Positions 17,043 through 25,706 of a stretch of 64,000 nucleotides of DNA are shown piece by piece; position 1 is the stretch's first letter; every line of letters starts with the position of its first letter. The stretch is from Streptomyces sp. A012304 (lineage in GTDB: Bacteria; Actinomycetota; Actinomycetes; Streptomycetales; Streptomycetaceae). The notes under the pieces are model-generated. The model saw nothing but the letters and a program-made list of their open reading frames with translations. It did not search any database and was not told the DNA's origin. Location: contig NZ_BQUN01000092.1 of the NCBI RefSeq assembly GCF_026008495.1, positions 62,001 through 126,000 on the forward strand. Reading direction: 5' to 3'. The position numbers were made by a program, and so were the translations under genes.

Positions 17043-18185
17043 CTAGCCGGGCCGGGGCAGTCGGGGCCGGGAGTCCAGGCGGGCGCGGTCCGCGGCCTCG
17101 GCGCCCTCGGTCCAGCCCGCCTCGTCGGTGACGCCGCGCAGGCGGGTGGTGACCGTCTCGGGGAACATCCGGTCCGTCGCCGCCGTGACCGCGACCTCGC
17201 GGGAGGCGAGGACCGGCAGCAGGTCGTCGGTCACCTGGGTCTCGGCGGCGGCCGTGAGGCGGGTGCCCACACGGTGGGCGTAGGCGGCCAGAAAGGACTG
17301 CCGGAAGGTCTTGGTCCGCTTGCGGCCGCCGGCGCGCTGCGCGGCCTCCGCCTTCGTCATCGCGGACTGGGCCTGCACGAGGAGCGAGGTGTAGAGCAGC
17401 TCCACCGCCTCCAGGTCGGCTTCGAAACCGACGACCGTGGAGAAGCAGAATGGTTCGTTCCACACCGCCCGGCAGTGGTTCGCTGCGGCGACCGCGTCCA
17501 GCAGCACCGCCTTGGCCTGCTCGTACGGCGGCTCCACGCCGATCCGGCAGGCGCCGGGCGTGTCCGGGGTCGGCGCCTGCGCGTCGAGCAGCGCCTCGTC
17601 GACGCTGTGCCGGGCCATCAGCTCCTGCGCCTTCGCGGTGAGCGCCTCCGCCTCCTCCGGGAACCCCGTCGCCTCCGCCTTGGCGAGCAGGGCGCGGATG
17701 CGGGTGAGCATGCGGGAGTGGGCCCCGGCGGCCGTCCTGCGGTGGGCGGCGGCTTCCTGGAGGGGCTCCAGGGCGGGCAGGCGCAGCAGCAGCCGGTACA
17801 GCTCCAGCACCGTCGTGGCGTACGAGAAGCGGTCGGTGCGGGCCGCGGCGACCGCGGGGTCGGCGGCCGTGGCGGCCAGTTCCTCCAGCTGGGCCGCCCA
17901 GCGGCGGCCCCGCGCCCGGTCGTGCGGCGCCTGGGCGCGGATCAGCGCGGCGGCGAGGCCCACATGGACGTCGTCCAGCTCGCGCCGCACCATCCGGACG
18001 ACGTCCGCGGGCTGCCAGCCGCGCCGCCAGAGCGTCGCCACGAACTCCTGCCCGCGCCGCGCGAGGTCGGCGTCCGCGGCGGGATCGGCGGCGAGGAGGG
18101 AGGCGCCCGTGTCGAGGGCGGTGTCGCCGGTGGCGTAGAGGGCGGCCTCGAAGGCGCGGTCGACGGTGGTGGGCGTCCTGCTCAT
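17043..18185 (-). CDS. DUF2786 domain-containing protein
   Basis: Protein of 380 residues. The DUF2786 motif lies in the middle (RIRALLAKAEATGFPEEAEA, then KAQELMARHSVDEALL). Alpha-helical, Ala/Arg-rich flanks surround it, and no signal peptide or membrane segment is seen. The family is found in bacteria and phages and has no assigned function. The ATG at 18185 lacks a good ribosome site. Its upstream side faces the tandem palindromes of the HTH-Clp_N gene, so the operator there could influence both genes. Confidence 0.8.
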   Translation of the reverse strand: MSRTPTTVDRAFEAALYATGDTALDTGASLLAADPAADADLARRGQEFVATLWRRGWQPADVVRMVRRELDDVHVGLAAALIRAQAPHDRARGRRWAAQLEELAATAADPAVAAARTDRFSYATTVLELYRLLLRLPALEPLQEAAAHRRTAAGAHSRMLTRIRALLAKAEATGFPEEAEALTAKAQELMARHSVDEALLDAQAPTPDTPGACRIGVEPPYEQAKAVLLDAVAAANHCRAVWNEPFCFSTVVGFEADLEAVELLYTSLLVQAQSAMTKAEAAQRAGGRKRTKTFRQSFLAAYAHRVGTRLTAAAETQVTDDLLPVLASREVAVTAATDRMFPETVTTRLRGVTDEAGWTEGAEAADRARLDSRPRLPRPG

Positions 18186-18234
18186 CCGGTGATGGTGTCA
18201 CGCGCGCGCCGCAGCTCCCCCAACCCCTTCGAGG

Positions 18235-18253
18235 TGACAACCTCGGGTTGACA
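18235..18253. promoter_or_regulatory. 19-bp palindromic operator 1
   Basis: TGACAACC-TCG-GGTTGACA, one mismatch from the perfect copy at 18264-18282. It overlaps the -35 hexamer of the promoter for the HTH-Clp_N gene. Confidence 0.75.
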
Positions 18254-18284
18254 CCCTGGGGGCTGTCAACCTACGGTTGACACA
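18248..18284 (+). promoter_or_regulatory. Promoter of the HTH-Clp_N gene, predicted leaderless
   Basis: -35 TTGACA (18248-18253), an 18-bp spacer and -10 TACGGT (18272-18277). The expected start of transcription is at or next to the A of the ATG at 18284, and no Shine-Dalgarno is present, so the mRNA is probably leaderless. Confidence 0.65.
18264..18282. promoter_or_regulatory. 19-bp palindromic operator 2
   Basis: Perfect TGTCAACC-TAC-GGTTGACA covering the -10 region up to one base before the start codon. Its centre is 29 bp from that of operator 1. Confidence 0.78.
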
Positions 18285-19036
18285 TGACGATGCGATCCGA
18301 ACCCAGTGCGTCCGTCCGCCTCGACGACCTCATCGACGCGATCAAGAAGGTGCACCCCGAGCCCCTCGACCAGCTCCAGGACGCGGTCATCGCCGCCGAG
18401 CACCTCGGTGACGTGGCCGACCACCTCATCGGCCACTTCGTGGACCAGGCCCGCCGTTCCGGCGCCTCCTGGACGGACATCGGCCGCAGCATGGGCGTGA
18501 CCCGGCAGGCGGCGCAGAAGAGGTTCGTGCCGAAGGAGTCGGCCGACCTCGACCCGAGCCAGGGCTTCAGCCGGTACACCCCGCGCGCGCGGAACGTCGT
18601 CATGGCCGCCCACGCCGAATCGAAGACGGCCGGCAACTCCGAGGGACTGCCCGTCCACCTGGTCCTCGGCCTGCTCGCCGAGCCGGAGGGCATCGCGGCG
18701 AAGGCCCTCGCCGAACAGGGCGTCACCCCGGAGGCGGTCCGCGAGGCCGCGACGGCCGCGCTGCCGCCCGCCGCCGAGGAGGTGCCCGAGCTCATCCCCT
18801 ACGGCTCGGACGCCAAGAAGGTCCTGGAACTCACCTTCCGCGAGGCCCTGCGCCTCGGCCACAACTACATCGGCACCGAGCACATCCTCCTGGCCCTGCT
18901 GGAGTTCGAGCACGGCGAAGGGGTGCTCAGCGGGCTCGGCGTCGACAAGACACGGGTCGAGCTGTACGTGCAGACGGCGCTGGCGGAGATGCTGAAGGCT
19001 CGGGAGGAGCAGGGGGAGGAGCAGCGGGAGGACTGA
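18284..19036 (+). CDS. helix-turn-helix protein with Clp_N (Clp protease N-terminal) repeats
   Basis: Protein of 250 residues. Residues 30-80 form a helix-turn-helix (SWTDIGRSMGVTRQAAQKRF). Residues 90-240 carry a Clp_N double repeat (PRARNVVMAAHAESKT... GHNYIGTEHILLALLEFEHG). No AAA+ domain is present, so it is not a Clp ATPase; it looks like a DNA-binding protein that uses the Clp_N fold for sensing or protein contact. Two tandem palindromes at its leaderless promoter suggest autoregulation. Confidence 0.85.
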   Translation: MTMRSEPSASVRLDDLIDAIKKVHPEPLDQLQDAVIAAEHLGDVADHLIGHFVDQARRSGASWTDIGRSMGVTRQAAQKRFVPKESADLDPSQGFSRYTPRARNVVMAAHAESKTAGNSEGLPVHLVLGLLAEPEGIAAKALAEQGVTPEAVREAATAALPPAAEEVPELIPYGSDAKKVLELTFREALRLGHNYIGTEHILLALLEFEHGEGVLSGLGVDKTRVELYVQTALAEMLKAREEQGEEQRED

Positions 19037-19129
19037 GCGGCTCGGGCGGCGGGGCGTGCTCCGGCGCCGGCGGCGCCGTGGGGCTCGCGGGTGGGGCCCG
19101 TTGTCAGACCCCCCTGCCACACTCGCGGC

Positions 19130-20818
19130 ATGGCCGAACGATGGGCGCTCGCTCCGGTCGAGGGTGGTGGCGTGGAGCTCGCCGCCCTCGGTCCCGACGG
19201 GCTGCCCGCCGGGCCGGTGGTGCGGGAGCCGGACCTGGTGGCGGCGGTGCGGGCGCGGCCCCGGGTCGGCCGGTGGGTCTGGCGTTCGACGGCCGAGGTG
19301 TATCCGCGTCTGCTCGCCGCGGGGGTGCGAGTGGATCGGTGCTACGACGTCGAGGACGCCGAGACCCTCCTCCTGGGTCACGAGGGGAGGTACGGCGAGC
19401 CCCGGTCGGCCGCCGCCGCCCTGGCCCGGCTGCGCGGCGGCCCCGTGCCGCCGGACCCGCCGCAGCGCTCCGCCGCGCCCGGCGCCCAGTCCTCACTGTT
19501 CGAACCGGAGGACGCCGGGCTGCCGCTGGCGGACCTCCTCGCCGTCTACGCCGAGCAGCAGCGGCGGCACGACCGGGCGGAGCACCCGGAGCGGATGCGG
19601 CTGCTGACGGCGGCGGAGTCGGCGGGGATGCTGGTGGCCGCCGAGATGAACCGGGCCGGGCTGCCGTGGAGCGCCGAGGTGCACCGCCAGGTGCTGCACG
19701 ACCTGCTGGGCGAGCGGTACGCGGGCGGCGGTGAGCCCCGGCGGCTGGCCGAGCTGGCGGACGAGGTGTCGGCGGCGTTCGGGCGGCGGGTGCGGCCGGA
19801 CCTGCCCGCGGACGTGATCAAGGCCTTCGCGCAGGCCGGGATCCGGATCAGGTCCACGCGGCGCTGGGAGATCGAGTCGCTGGACCATCCGGCGGTGAAA
19901 CCGCTGATCGAGTACAAGAAGCTGTACCGCGTCTGGGTGGCGCACGGCTGGTCCTGGCTCCAGGACTGGGTGCGCGAGGGGCGGTTCCGGCCGGAGTTCC
20001 TCGCGGGCGGGACGGTCACCGGGCGCTGGGTGACCAACGGCGGGGGCGCGTTGCAGATCCCCAAGGTGATCCGGCGGGCCGTGGTCGCCGATCCGGGCTG
20101 GCGGCTGGTCGTCGCCGACGCCGACCAGATGGAACCGCGCGTGCTGGCGGCGATCTCCCGCGACCCGGGGCTGATGGAGGTGGCGGGCCGCGAGAGCGAC
20201 CTGTACCAGTCCGTCTCCGACCGGGCCTTCTCCGGCGACCGCGACCAGGCCAAGCTCGCGGTGCTCGGCGCGGTCTACGGCCAGACCTCCGGCGACGGGC
20301 TGAAGAACCTCGCCGCGCTGCGCCGCCGCTTCCCGCGCGCGGTGGCGTACGTCGACGAGGCGGCGCGGGCCGGCGAGGAGGGGCGGCTCGTGCGGACCTG
20401 GCTGGGGCGCACCTGCCCGCCCGCGGTCCGGGCGACGGAGGACCCGGCGGAGGAGGCGGGCATTCCCACGGGGGACGAGGAAGCGGCCGACACCCCGCAG
20501 TGGGTGGCCGGATACGCCTCCTCCGACGCCCGCGCGCGGGGCCGCTTCACCCGCAACTTCGTCGTCCAGGGCAGCGCCGCCGACTGGACGCTGCTGCTGC
20601 TCGCCGCGCTGCGCCGGGCCTGCGCGGACCTGGCGGCCGAGCTGGTGTTCTTCCAGCACGACGAGGTGATCGTGCACTGCCCGAAGGAGGAGGCGGAGAC
20701 GGTCGTCGCCGCGATCCGGGAGGCGTCCGACCTGGCCGGGCGGCTGACGTTCGGGCAGACGCCGGTGCGGTTCCCGTTCACCACGGCGGTGGTGGAGTGC
20801 TACGCCGACGCCAAGTGA
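19130..20818 (+). CDS. family A DNA polymerase (annotated in the genus as bifunctional 3'-5' exonuclease/polymerase)
   Basis: Protein of 562 residues with a PolA polymerase domain in the C-terminal two thirds. Motif A is VVADADQMEPR (about residue 326), motif B is RDQAKLAVLGAVYGQ, and motif C is QHDEVIVH (about residue 508), so the catalytic aspartates are kept. The 5' nuclease of PolI is absent. The N-terminal 190 residues sit where the 3'-5' exonuclease would be, but I see no convincing DEDD motifs, so proofreading is doubtful. The ATG at 19130 gives the conserved start. A stand-alone accessory polymerase, likely in repair. Confidence 0.9.
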   Translation: MAERWALAPVEGGGVELAALGPDGLPAGPVVREPDLVAAVRARPRVGRWVWRSTAEVYPRLLAAGVRVDRCYDVEDAETLLLGHEGRYGEPRSAAAALARLRGGPVPPDPPQRSAAPGAQSSLFEPEDAGLPLADLLAVYAEQQRRHDRAEHPERMRLLTAAESAGMLVAAEMNRAGLPWSAEVHRQVLHDLLGERYAGGGEPRRLAELADEVSAAFGRRVRPDLPADVIKAFAQAGIRIRSTRRWEIESLDHPAVKPLIEYKKLYRVWVAHGWSWLQDWVREGRFRPEFLAGGTVTGRWVTNGGGALQIPKVIRRAVVADPGWRLVVADADQMEPRVLAAISRDPGLMEVAGRESDLYQSVSDRAFSGDRDQAKLAVLGAVYGQTSGDGLKNLAALRRRFPRAVAYVDEAARAGEEGRLVRTWLGRTCPPAVRATEDPAEEAGIPTGDEEAADTPQWVAGYASSDARARGRFTRNFVVQGSAADWTLLLLAALRRACADLAAELVFFQHDEVIVHCPKEEAETVVAAIREASDLAGRLTFGQTPVRFPFTTAVVECYADAK

Positions 20819-20984
20819 CGGCCTGCGGGGCGCCCACCAGTCGGTGATCCGGCCACACTGTATGTGCGGTACTGGCCCGACTTGTCCGTTCCCCGTGCAG
20901 CGCGCACGCTGAGGACAGTGGAGGGCGTCATGACCCGCCGCGTCATGACCCGCCCGTGTGAAACAGGCAGGGATTCGACCAGGA

Positions 20985-23369
20985 ATGGACACCAGCAGGC
21001 CGGTTTCCGCAGAAGAACCCCGTCACTCGGCGCATCCGGGCGATGCCGCCACGGCCACCGTCAGTCCGCGCGGCATCGTCACGGGATGGAGCGAGGGCGC
21101 TCGGCGGCTGCTGGGGTACCGGGCCTCGGAGGTGGTGGGGCGCGCGGCGGTGGCGCTGCTCGACGCCACGGGCGTCCCGCGCGCGGCCGGGTTCGTCCCG
21201 GTGGGTTCACAGGAGTGGAGCGGGGCGACGGCCCTGCGCCACCGGGACGGTCACCGCGTCGAGCTGGTCCTGCGCTCCTCCCCCGTGCTGGACGGCGACG
21301 ACGAGACGCTGGGGTTCGTGGTGACCGCCACCCCGGGGCACGACTTGAGGATGGTGGAGTGGGCCTACGCGCAGTCCTCCGTCGCGATGTCCACCTTCAC
21401 CACCGAGACCGGCCGCTGGTGGCCGAACCCCGCCGCCGGCGACGGGGACGGATCACCGTATCCGGACGTGCTGGACGGCGAGGGCGAGTTCCTGCGGCAC
21501 GTCCGGCTGGTCGCCGAGCAGGCCGTGCCGATGCGGTACGAGTACTGGGCGCCGGGGCCCTCCCCCTCCCGGGAGCAGGCCTGGATCATCGAGATGTGGC
21601 CCGTGCGGGATCCCGGCACGGACCGGGTGTGCGGCGTCGGCACGGCCGCGTTCGACAGCAGCGAGCAGCACTGGGCCCGCCGGCGGCTGGCCCTGCTGAA
21701 CGAGGCGGGCGCCCGGATCGGCACCACCCTGAACGTGGAGCGCACCGCCCAGGAGCTGGCCGATCTGGCGGTGCCGGGGCTCGCCGACTTCGTCAGCGTG
21801 GATTTGCTGGACTCCGTGACCCGCGGGGAGGAACCGGCCGCGGGCCCGGTCGGCACGGACGTGGTGCTGCGGCGGGTCGCGCACCAGTCCGCCGCGCCCG
21901 GGGTGCCGGAGGCGGCCGTCGCGCTCGGCGCCGTCGACACCTACCCCGGGTTCTCGCCGCCCGCGCGCTGTCTGTCCACCGGGCGGCCGGTGCTCAGCGG
22001 GGAGGACGACCCGGACTTCGTGCGGTGGATCTCCGGCCACGAGGCCAGAAGCGCGACGGTACGCACCTACGGCTTCCACTCGATCATGGCGGTTCCGCTG
22101 CGGGCCCGCGGGGTCACGCTCGGCGTGGCGGTGTTCGCCCGCGGCAGCTCCTCGGGCCGCTTCGAGCAGGACGACCTGATCCTGGCCGAGGAGCTGTCGG
22201 GCCGGGCGGCCGTCGGCGTCGACAACGCCCGCCGCTACACCCGGGAGCACACCAACGCCCTCACCCTCCAGCACAGCCTGCTGCCGCACGGGCTGCCCCG
22301 GCAGGTGGCCGTCGAGGTCGCCTACCGCTATCTGCCGGCCGGTTCGGGGGCCGGTGTGGGCGGTGACTGGTTCGACGTGGTGCCCCTGTCCGGGACTCGG
22401 GTCGCGCTGGTCGTCGGAGACGTCGTCGGACACGGCCTGCACGCATCCGCCACCATGGGGCGGCTGCGGACGGCGGTGCGCACCCTCGCCGACGTCGACC
22501 TGCCGCCGGACGAGCTGCTCACCCACCTGGACGACCTGGTCACCCATCTGACCTACGACGACGAGAGCGTCCCCGGCGGGATGCCGTCCGCCGGGGAGAT
22601 CGGCGCGACCTGCCTGTACGCCGTCTACGACCCGGTCTCCCGGGTGTGCACCATCGCCAGCGCGGGCCACCCGCCGCCGGCCGTGCTGTACCCCGACGGC
22701 AGGGTCACCGTGGTGCGGCTCTCCCCGGGGCCGCTGCTCGGCGTCGGCGGCCTGCCCTTCGAGGCCACCGAGGTGGAGCTGCCGGAGGGCAGCCTGCTCG
22801 CCTTCTACACCGACGGCCTGGTCGAGGCCCGCGACCACGACATCGGACTGGGCCTGGACCGGCTGTGCCGCGCCCTCGCCACGCCCGTCCCCTCCCTGGA
22901 CGTGACCTGCGAGGCCGTCCTGAAGGCGCTGCTGCCCGACACCCCCGACGACGACGTGGCCCTCCTGCTGGCCCGTACCCGCGCGCTGCACACCGACCAG
23001 GTCGCCGCCTGGTCGCTGCCCGCCGACCCGGCGATCGTCGCCGACGCCCGCGCCCAGGCCTCCCGCCAGCTGGCCGTGTGGGGGCTCCAGGAGGCGGCGT
23101 TCGTCACCGAGCTGGTGGTGAGCGAGCTGGTCACCAACGCCATCCGCTACGGCGAGGTGCCCATCGGCCTGCGGCTGATCCGCGACCGGACCCTGATCTG
23201 CGAGGTGTCCGACGCCAGCAGCACCGCCCCCCACCTGCGCCGCGCCCGCACCTACGACGAAGGAGGCCGCGGTCTGCACATGGTCGCCCAGCTCACCCAG
23301 GGCTGGGGCACCCGTCAGACCTCCACCGGCAAGACCATCTGGGCCGAGCAACCCCTACCGACCGGCTGA
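20985..23369 (+). CDS. PAS-GAF-PP2C (SpoIIE)-HATPase signalling phosphatase/kinase
   Basis: Protein of about 794 residues combining, in order, a PAS domain (residues 20-110), a less clear second sensor segment, a GAF domain (240-420, FHSIMAVPLRARGVTLGV), a PP2C/SpoIIE phosphatase (425-645, GGDWFDVVPL, VVGDVVGHG, FYTDGLVEARD) and a C-terminal SpoIIAB-type ATPase (678-790, VVSELVTNAIRYG). Such proteins probably control anti-anti-sigma factors by both dephosphorylation and phosphorylation, integrating small-molecule or redox input. The ATG at 20985 with AGGGA 11 nt upstream is slightly preferred over an in-frame GTG at 20958. The LacI-like gene starts 2 nt after the stop. Confidence 0.88.
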   Translation: MDTSRPVSAEEPRHSAHPGDAATATVSPRGIVTGWSEGARRLLGYRASEVVGRAAVALLDATGVPRAAGFVPVGSQEWSGATALRHRDGHRVELVLRSSPVLDGDDETLGFVVTATPGHDLRMVEWAYAQSSVAMSTFTTETGRWWPNPAAGDGDGSPYPDVLDGEGEFLRHVRLVAEQAVPMRYEYWAPGPSPSREQAWIIEMWPVRDPGTDRVCGVGTAAFDSSEQHWARRRLALLNEAGARIGTTLNVERTAQELADLAVPGLADFVSVDLLDSVTRGEEPAAGPVGTDVVLRRVAHQSAAPGVPEAAVALGAVDTYPGFSPPARCLSTGRPVLSGEDDPDFVRWISGHEARSATVRTYGFHSIMAVPLRARGVTLGVAVFARGSSSGRFEQDDLILAEELSGRAAVGVDNARRYTREHTNALTLQHSLLPHGLPRQVAVEVAYRYLPAGSGAGVGGDWFDVVPLSGTRVALVVGDVVGHGLHASATMGRLRTAVRTLADVDLPPDELLTHLDDLVTHLTYDDESVPGGMPSAGEIGATCLYAVYDPVSRVCTIASAGHPPPAVLYPDGRVTVVRLSPGPLLGVGGLPFEATEVELPEGSLLAFYTDGLVEARDHDIGLGLDRLCRALATPVPSLDVTCEAVLKALLPDTPDDDVALLLARTRALHTDQVAAWSLPADPAIVADARAQASRQLAVWGLQEAAFVTELVVSELVTNAIRYGEVPIGLRLIRDRTLICEVSDASSTAPHLRRARTYDEGGRGLHMVAQLTQGWGTRQTSTGKTIWAEQPLPTG

Positions 23370-23371
23370 CG

Positions 23372-24382
23372 ATGACGACCCCACGACAGACCCCGGAGCC
23401 GGAGAACGAGCCTCGCGCTCGCGGGGAGACGGACGGGCCGCCGACGGGCGACGCCGCCCCCGCTCCCACGGGCACGCACACCCTCGGCCTGGTCTATCCG
23501 CCGGCCGGCGCGGGCGGCGACTACACCGGCATGCAGCTCGCCTTCATCGGCGGGGTGGCCGAGTCCGCCGCCGGCTACGACCACGACCTGCTGCTCTCCC
23601 CCGCCAACCGGGCGGCGGACGCCTCCTTCCGGCGGATGGTCGACGACGGGCGGGTCGACGGGGTGATCGTGATGGAGATCCGGCTGGAGGACGACCGGGT
23701 GGAGTACCTCGTCCGGCGCCGCTTCCCCTTCGTCACGATCGGGCGCAACAGCCGGGCCGAGGAGACCAGCTGGGTCGATCTGGACTTCGCGGCCCTGGCG
23801 CGCGGCTGTGTGTACCACCTGGCCGACCTCGGACACCGCAGGATCGCCTTCGTCAACCGGTCGGAGCAGCTGTTCGACAGCGGTTACGGCTTCGCGCGCC
23901 TGGGCCTGGAGGGTTACACCAAGGCCATGGCGGAGCAGGTGCTCACCCCGCGCGCCTACCTCTGCGGGGACGACGTCGCCGCGGGCGAGACGGTCCTGGA
24001 GCGGATCCTGCTGGACGACCCGGCGACCACCTCCCTCGTCACCATGAACGAGGCGGCGCTGGAGGGCCTGTACCGGGGGCTGACGCGGCACGGCCGCAGT
24101 GTGCCCCGCGACTTCTCCGTCGTCGGCGTCGCGGCCGGCCGCTGGGCGGAACAGGTGAATCCGCAGCTGACCGCGGCGGAGATCCCCGCGAAGGAGATGA
24201 GCCGGACGGCCGTCGACCTGATGATGCGCCGCCTGACCTCGCCCGGCTCCTCCCCGAGGCACGTCCTGCTGAAGCCGCTGATCTCGCTGCGGGAGAGCAC
24301 CGGACCCTGCCGACCGGTGCCGGGTTCCGAGCCAGAGACCGAATTCCCGGATATACCTGACTTTCCGGACTCTGATTTCTGA
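23372..24382 (+). CDS. LacI-type sugar-binding domain protein without DNA-binding domain
   Basis: Protein of 336 residues whose core matches the periplasmic-binding-like effector domain of LacI regulators: HTLGLVYPPAGAGGDYTGMQ, a VDGVIVME strand, TIGRNSRAEETSWVDLDF, HLADLGHRRIAFVN and SVVGVAAGRWAEQVNPQLT. The N-terminal 30 residues are polar and disordered, not the LacI helix-turn-helix. It has no signal peptide, so it is cytoplasmic. No upstream start adds a helix-turn-helix because the frame runs into the preceding gene. It precedes a sugar ABC importer and is translationally close to the PAS-PP2C gene (TGACGATG), so it may be a sugar-sensing partner. Confidence 0.8.
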   Translation: MTTPRQTPEPENEPRARGETDGPPTGDAAPAPTGTHTLGLVYPPAGAGGDYTGMQLAFIGGVAESAAGYDHDLLLSPANRAADASFRRMVDDGRVDGVIVMEIRLEDDRVEYLVRRRFPFVTIGRNSRAEETSWVDLDFAALARGCVYHLADLGHRRIAFVNRSEQLFDSGYGFARLGLEGYTKAMAEQVLTPRAYLCGDDVAAGETVLERILLDDPATTSLVTMNEAALEGLYRGLTRHGRSVPRDFSVVGVAAGRWAEQVNPQLTAAEIPAKEMSRTAVDLMMRRLTSPGSSPRHVLLKPLISLRESTGPCRPVPGSEPETEFPDIPDFPDSDF

Positions 24383-24467
24383 GGGACTGTCCTTGCCGAG
24401 GCACTGTCCGCACTCGGATCTCCGAGCCCACCGTCCCGTCCCCGTGCGCCACCCCTGGGAGCAGACC

Positions 24468-25706
24468 ATGTCCTACGCCGTCGACCGCCGTGGCTTCCTG
24501 CGCGTGGCGGGCGCGGGGGCGGCCGCCCTCGGTCTCGGACCGGCCCTGGCCTCCTGCGGCTCGAACCAGCAGAGCGGCACCGTCACCCTCACCTGGTGGG
24601 ACTACTTCACCCTGGACAACTTCCAGCCCGCCTTCGCACGCCTGATCAGCGACATCGAGTCCAACGTCGACGTGCGGATCGAGCGGCGCACCTTCCCCTT
24701 CGCGGACCTGGAGCGGCAGCTCACCCTGGGCGCGGTCTCCGGCGACCTGCCGGACATCGCGATCGTCGACAACGTCTCCATGAACTCCCTCGGCGGCAGC
24801 GGACTGCTGGCCGATCTCACCGAGCGGGTCGAGGAGTGGGGACAGGCGGACAAGTACTACGAGGGACCATGGGCCGGCTGCCAGGTCGACGGCAGGACCC
24901 TCGGCCTGCCCAACAACAGCAACTGCCTCGCGCTCTACTACAACGCCGGCCTGCTCGACGCCGAAGGCGTGCGGCCGCCCACCACCTGGGACGAACTGGC
25001 CGCCGCGGCGCAGCGGCTGACCAGCGGCAACCGGTTCGGCCTGGCGCTGAGCGCGATCCGCACCGAGGAGGGCGTGTTCCAGTTCCTGCCGTTCCTGTGG
25101 CAGGCCGGAGGCGACCTGAACACCTTCGCCACCCACGGCGCGACCGCGCTGTCCTTCCTCGACGACCTCGTCGCCAAGGGCTCGCTGTCCGAGCAGTGCG
25201 TGGGCTGGACCCAGCAGGACGTCAACACGCGTTTCCTCACCCAGCGGGCCGCCATGCAGATCAACGGCCCGTGGCAGCTGCCCACCATCCGCCCGTCGAA
25301 CGTGGAGTACGGCGTCGTCGCGCTGCCCCGGGACAAGGAGGCCGCGACCTGCCTGGGCGGGGAGAACTGGGTGGTGATGGAGAGCAGCCAGAACCAGGAC
25401 AAGGCATGGGAGGTCCTGGAGTACGCCCAGCGGCCGTCGGTGCTGGTGCCGTACCTGGTGGCGCTCGGCAACCTGCCCGCCCGCAAGGACCTGGCGAGCG
25501 CCGGCACCTGGGCGTCCGACCCGGCCCTGCGGCTGTTCCTCAGCCAGCTGCCGCTGGCCCGCCCGCGCCAGTACGGCCCGCGCTACGCCGACGCCTCGAC
25601 GGCCATCGCGGAGGCCGAGCAGGCGGTCCTCACCGGTACGGCCGCCCCCTCGGCCGCGGCGCGATCCGCCGCCGCGAAGATCGACAAGGCGCTGGAGGGC
25701 AGGTGA
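24468..25706 (+). CDS. ABC transporter extracellular solute-binding protein (family 1)
   Basis: Lipoprotein of 412 residues that captures an oligosaccharide or sugar outside the membrane. The signal has a twin-arginine-like start (DRRGFLRVAG) and lipobox LASC. The mature part shows family 1 motifs: VTLTWWDYFT, a DLPDIAIVDN strand and QINGPWQLP. The ATG at 24468 has GGGAG 6 nt upstream. It is first of three overlapping transport genes. No ATPase gene lies in the operon; in Streptomyces such importers usually share the MsiK ATPase. Confidence 0.93.
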   Translation: MSYAVDRRGFLRVAGAGAAALGLGPALASCGSNQQSGTVTLTWWDYFTLDNFQPAFARLISDIESNVDVRIERRTFPFADLERQLTLGAVSGDLPDIAIVDNVSMNSLGGSGLLADLTERVEEWGQADKYYEGPWAGCQVDGRTLGLPNNSNCLALYYNAGLLDAEGVRPPTTWDELAAAAQRLTSGNRFGLALSAIRTEEGVFQFLPFLWQAGGDLNTFATHGATALSFLDDLVAKGSLSEQCVGWTQQDVNTRFLTQRAAMQINGPWQLPTIRPSNVEYGVVALPRDKEAATCLGGENWVVMESSQNQDKAWEVLEYAQRPSVLVPYLVALGNLPARKDLASAGTWASDPALRLFLSQLPLARPRQYGPRYADASTAIAEAEQAVLTGTAAPSAAARSAAAKIDKALEGR

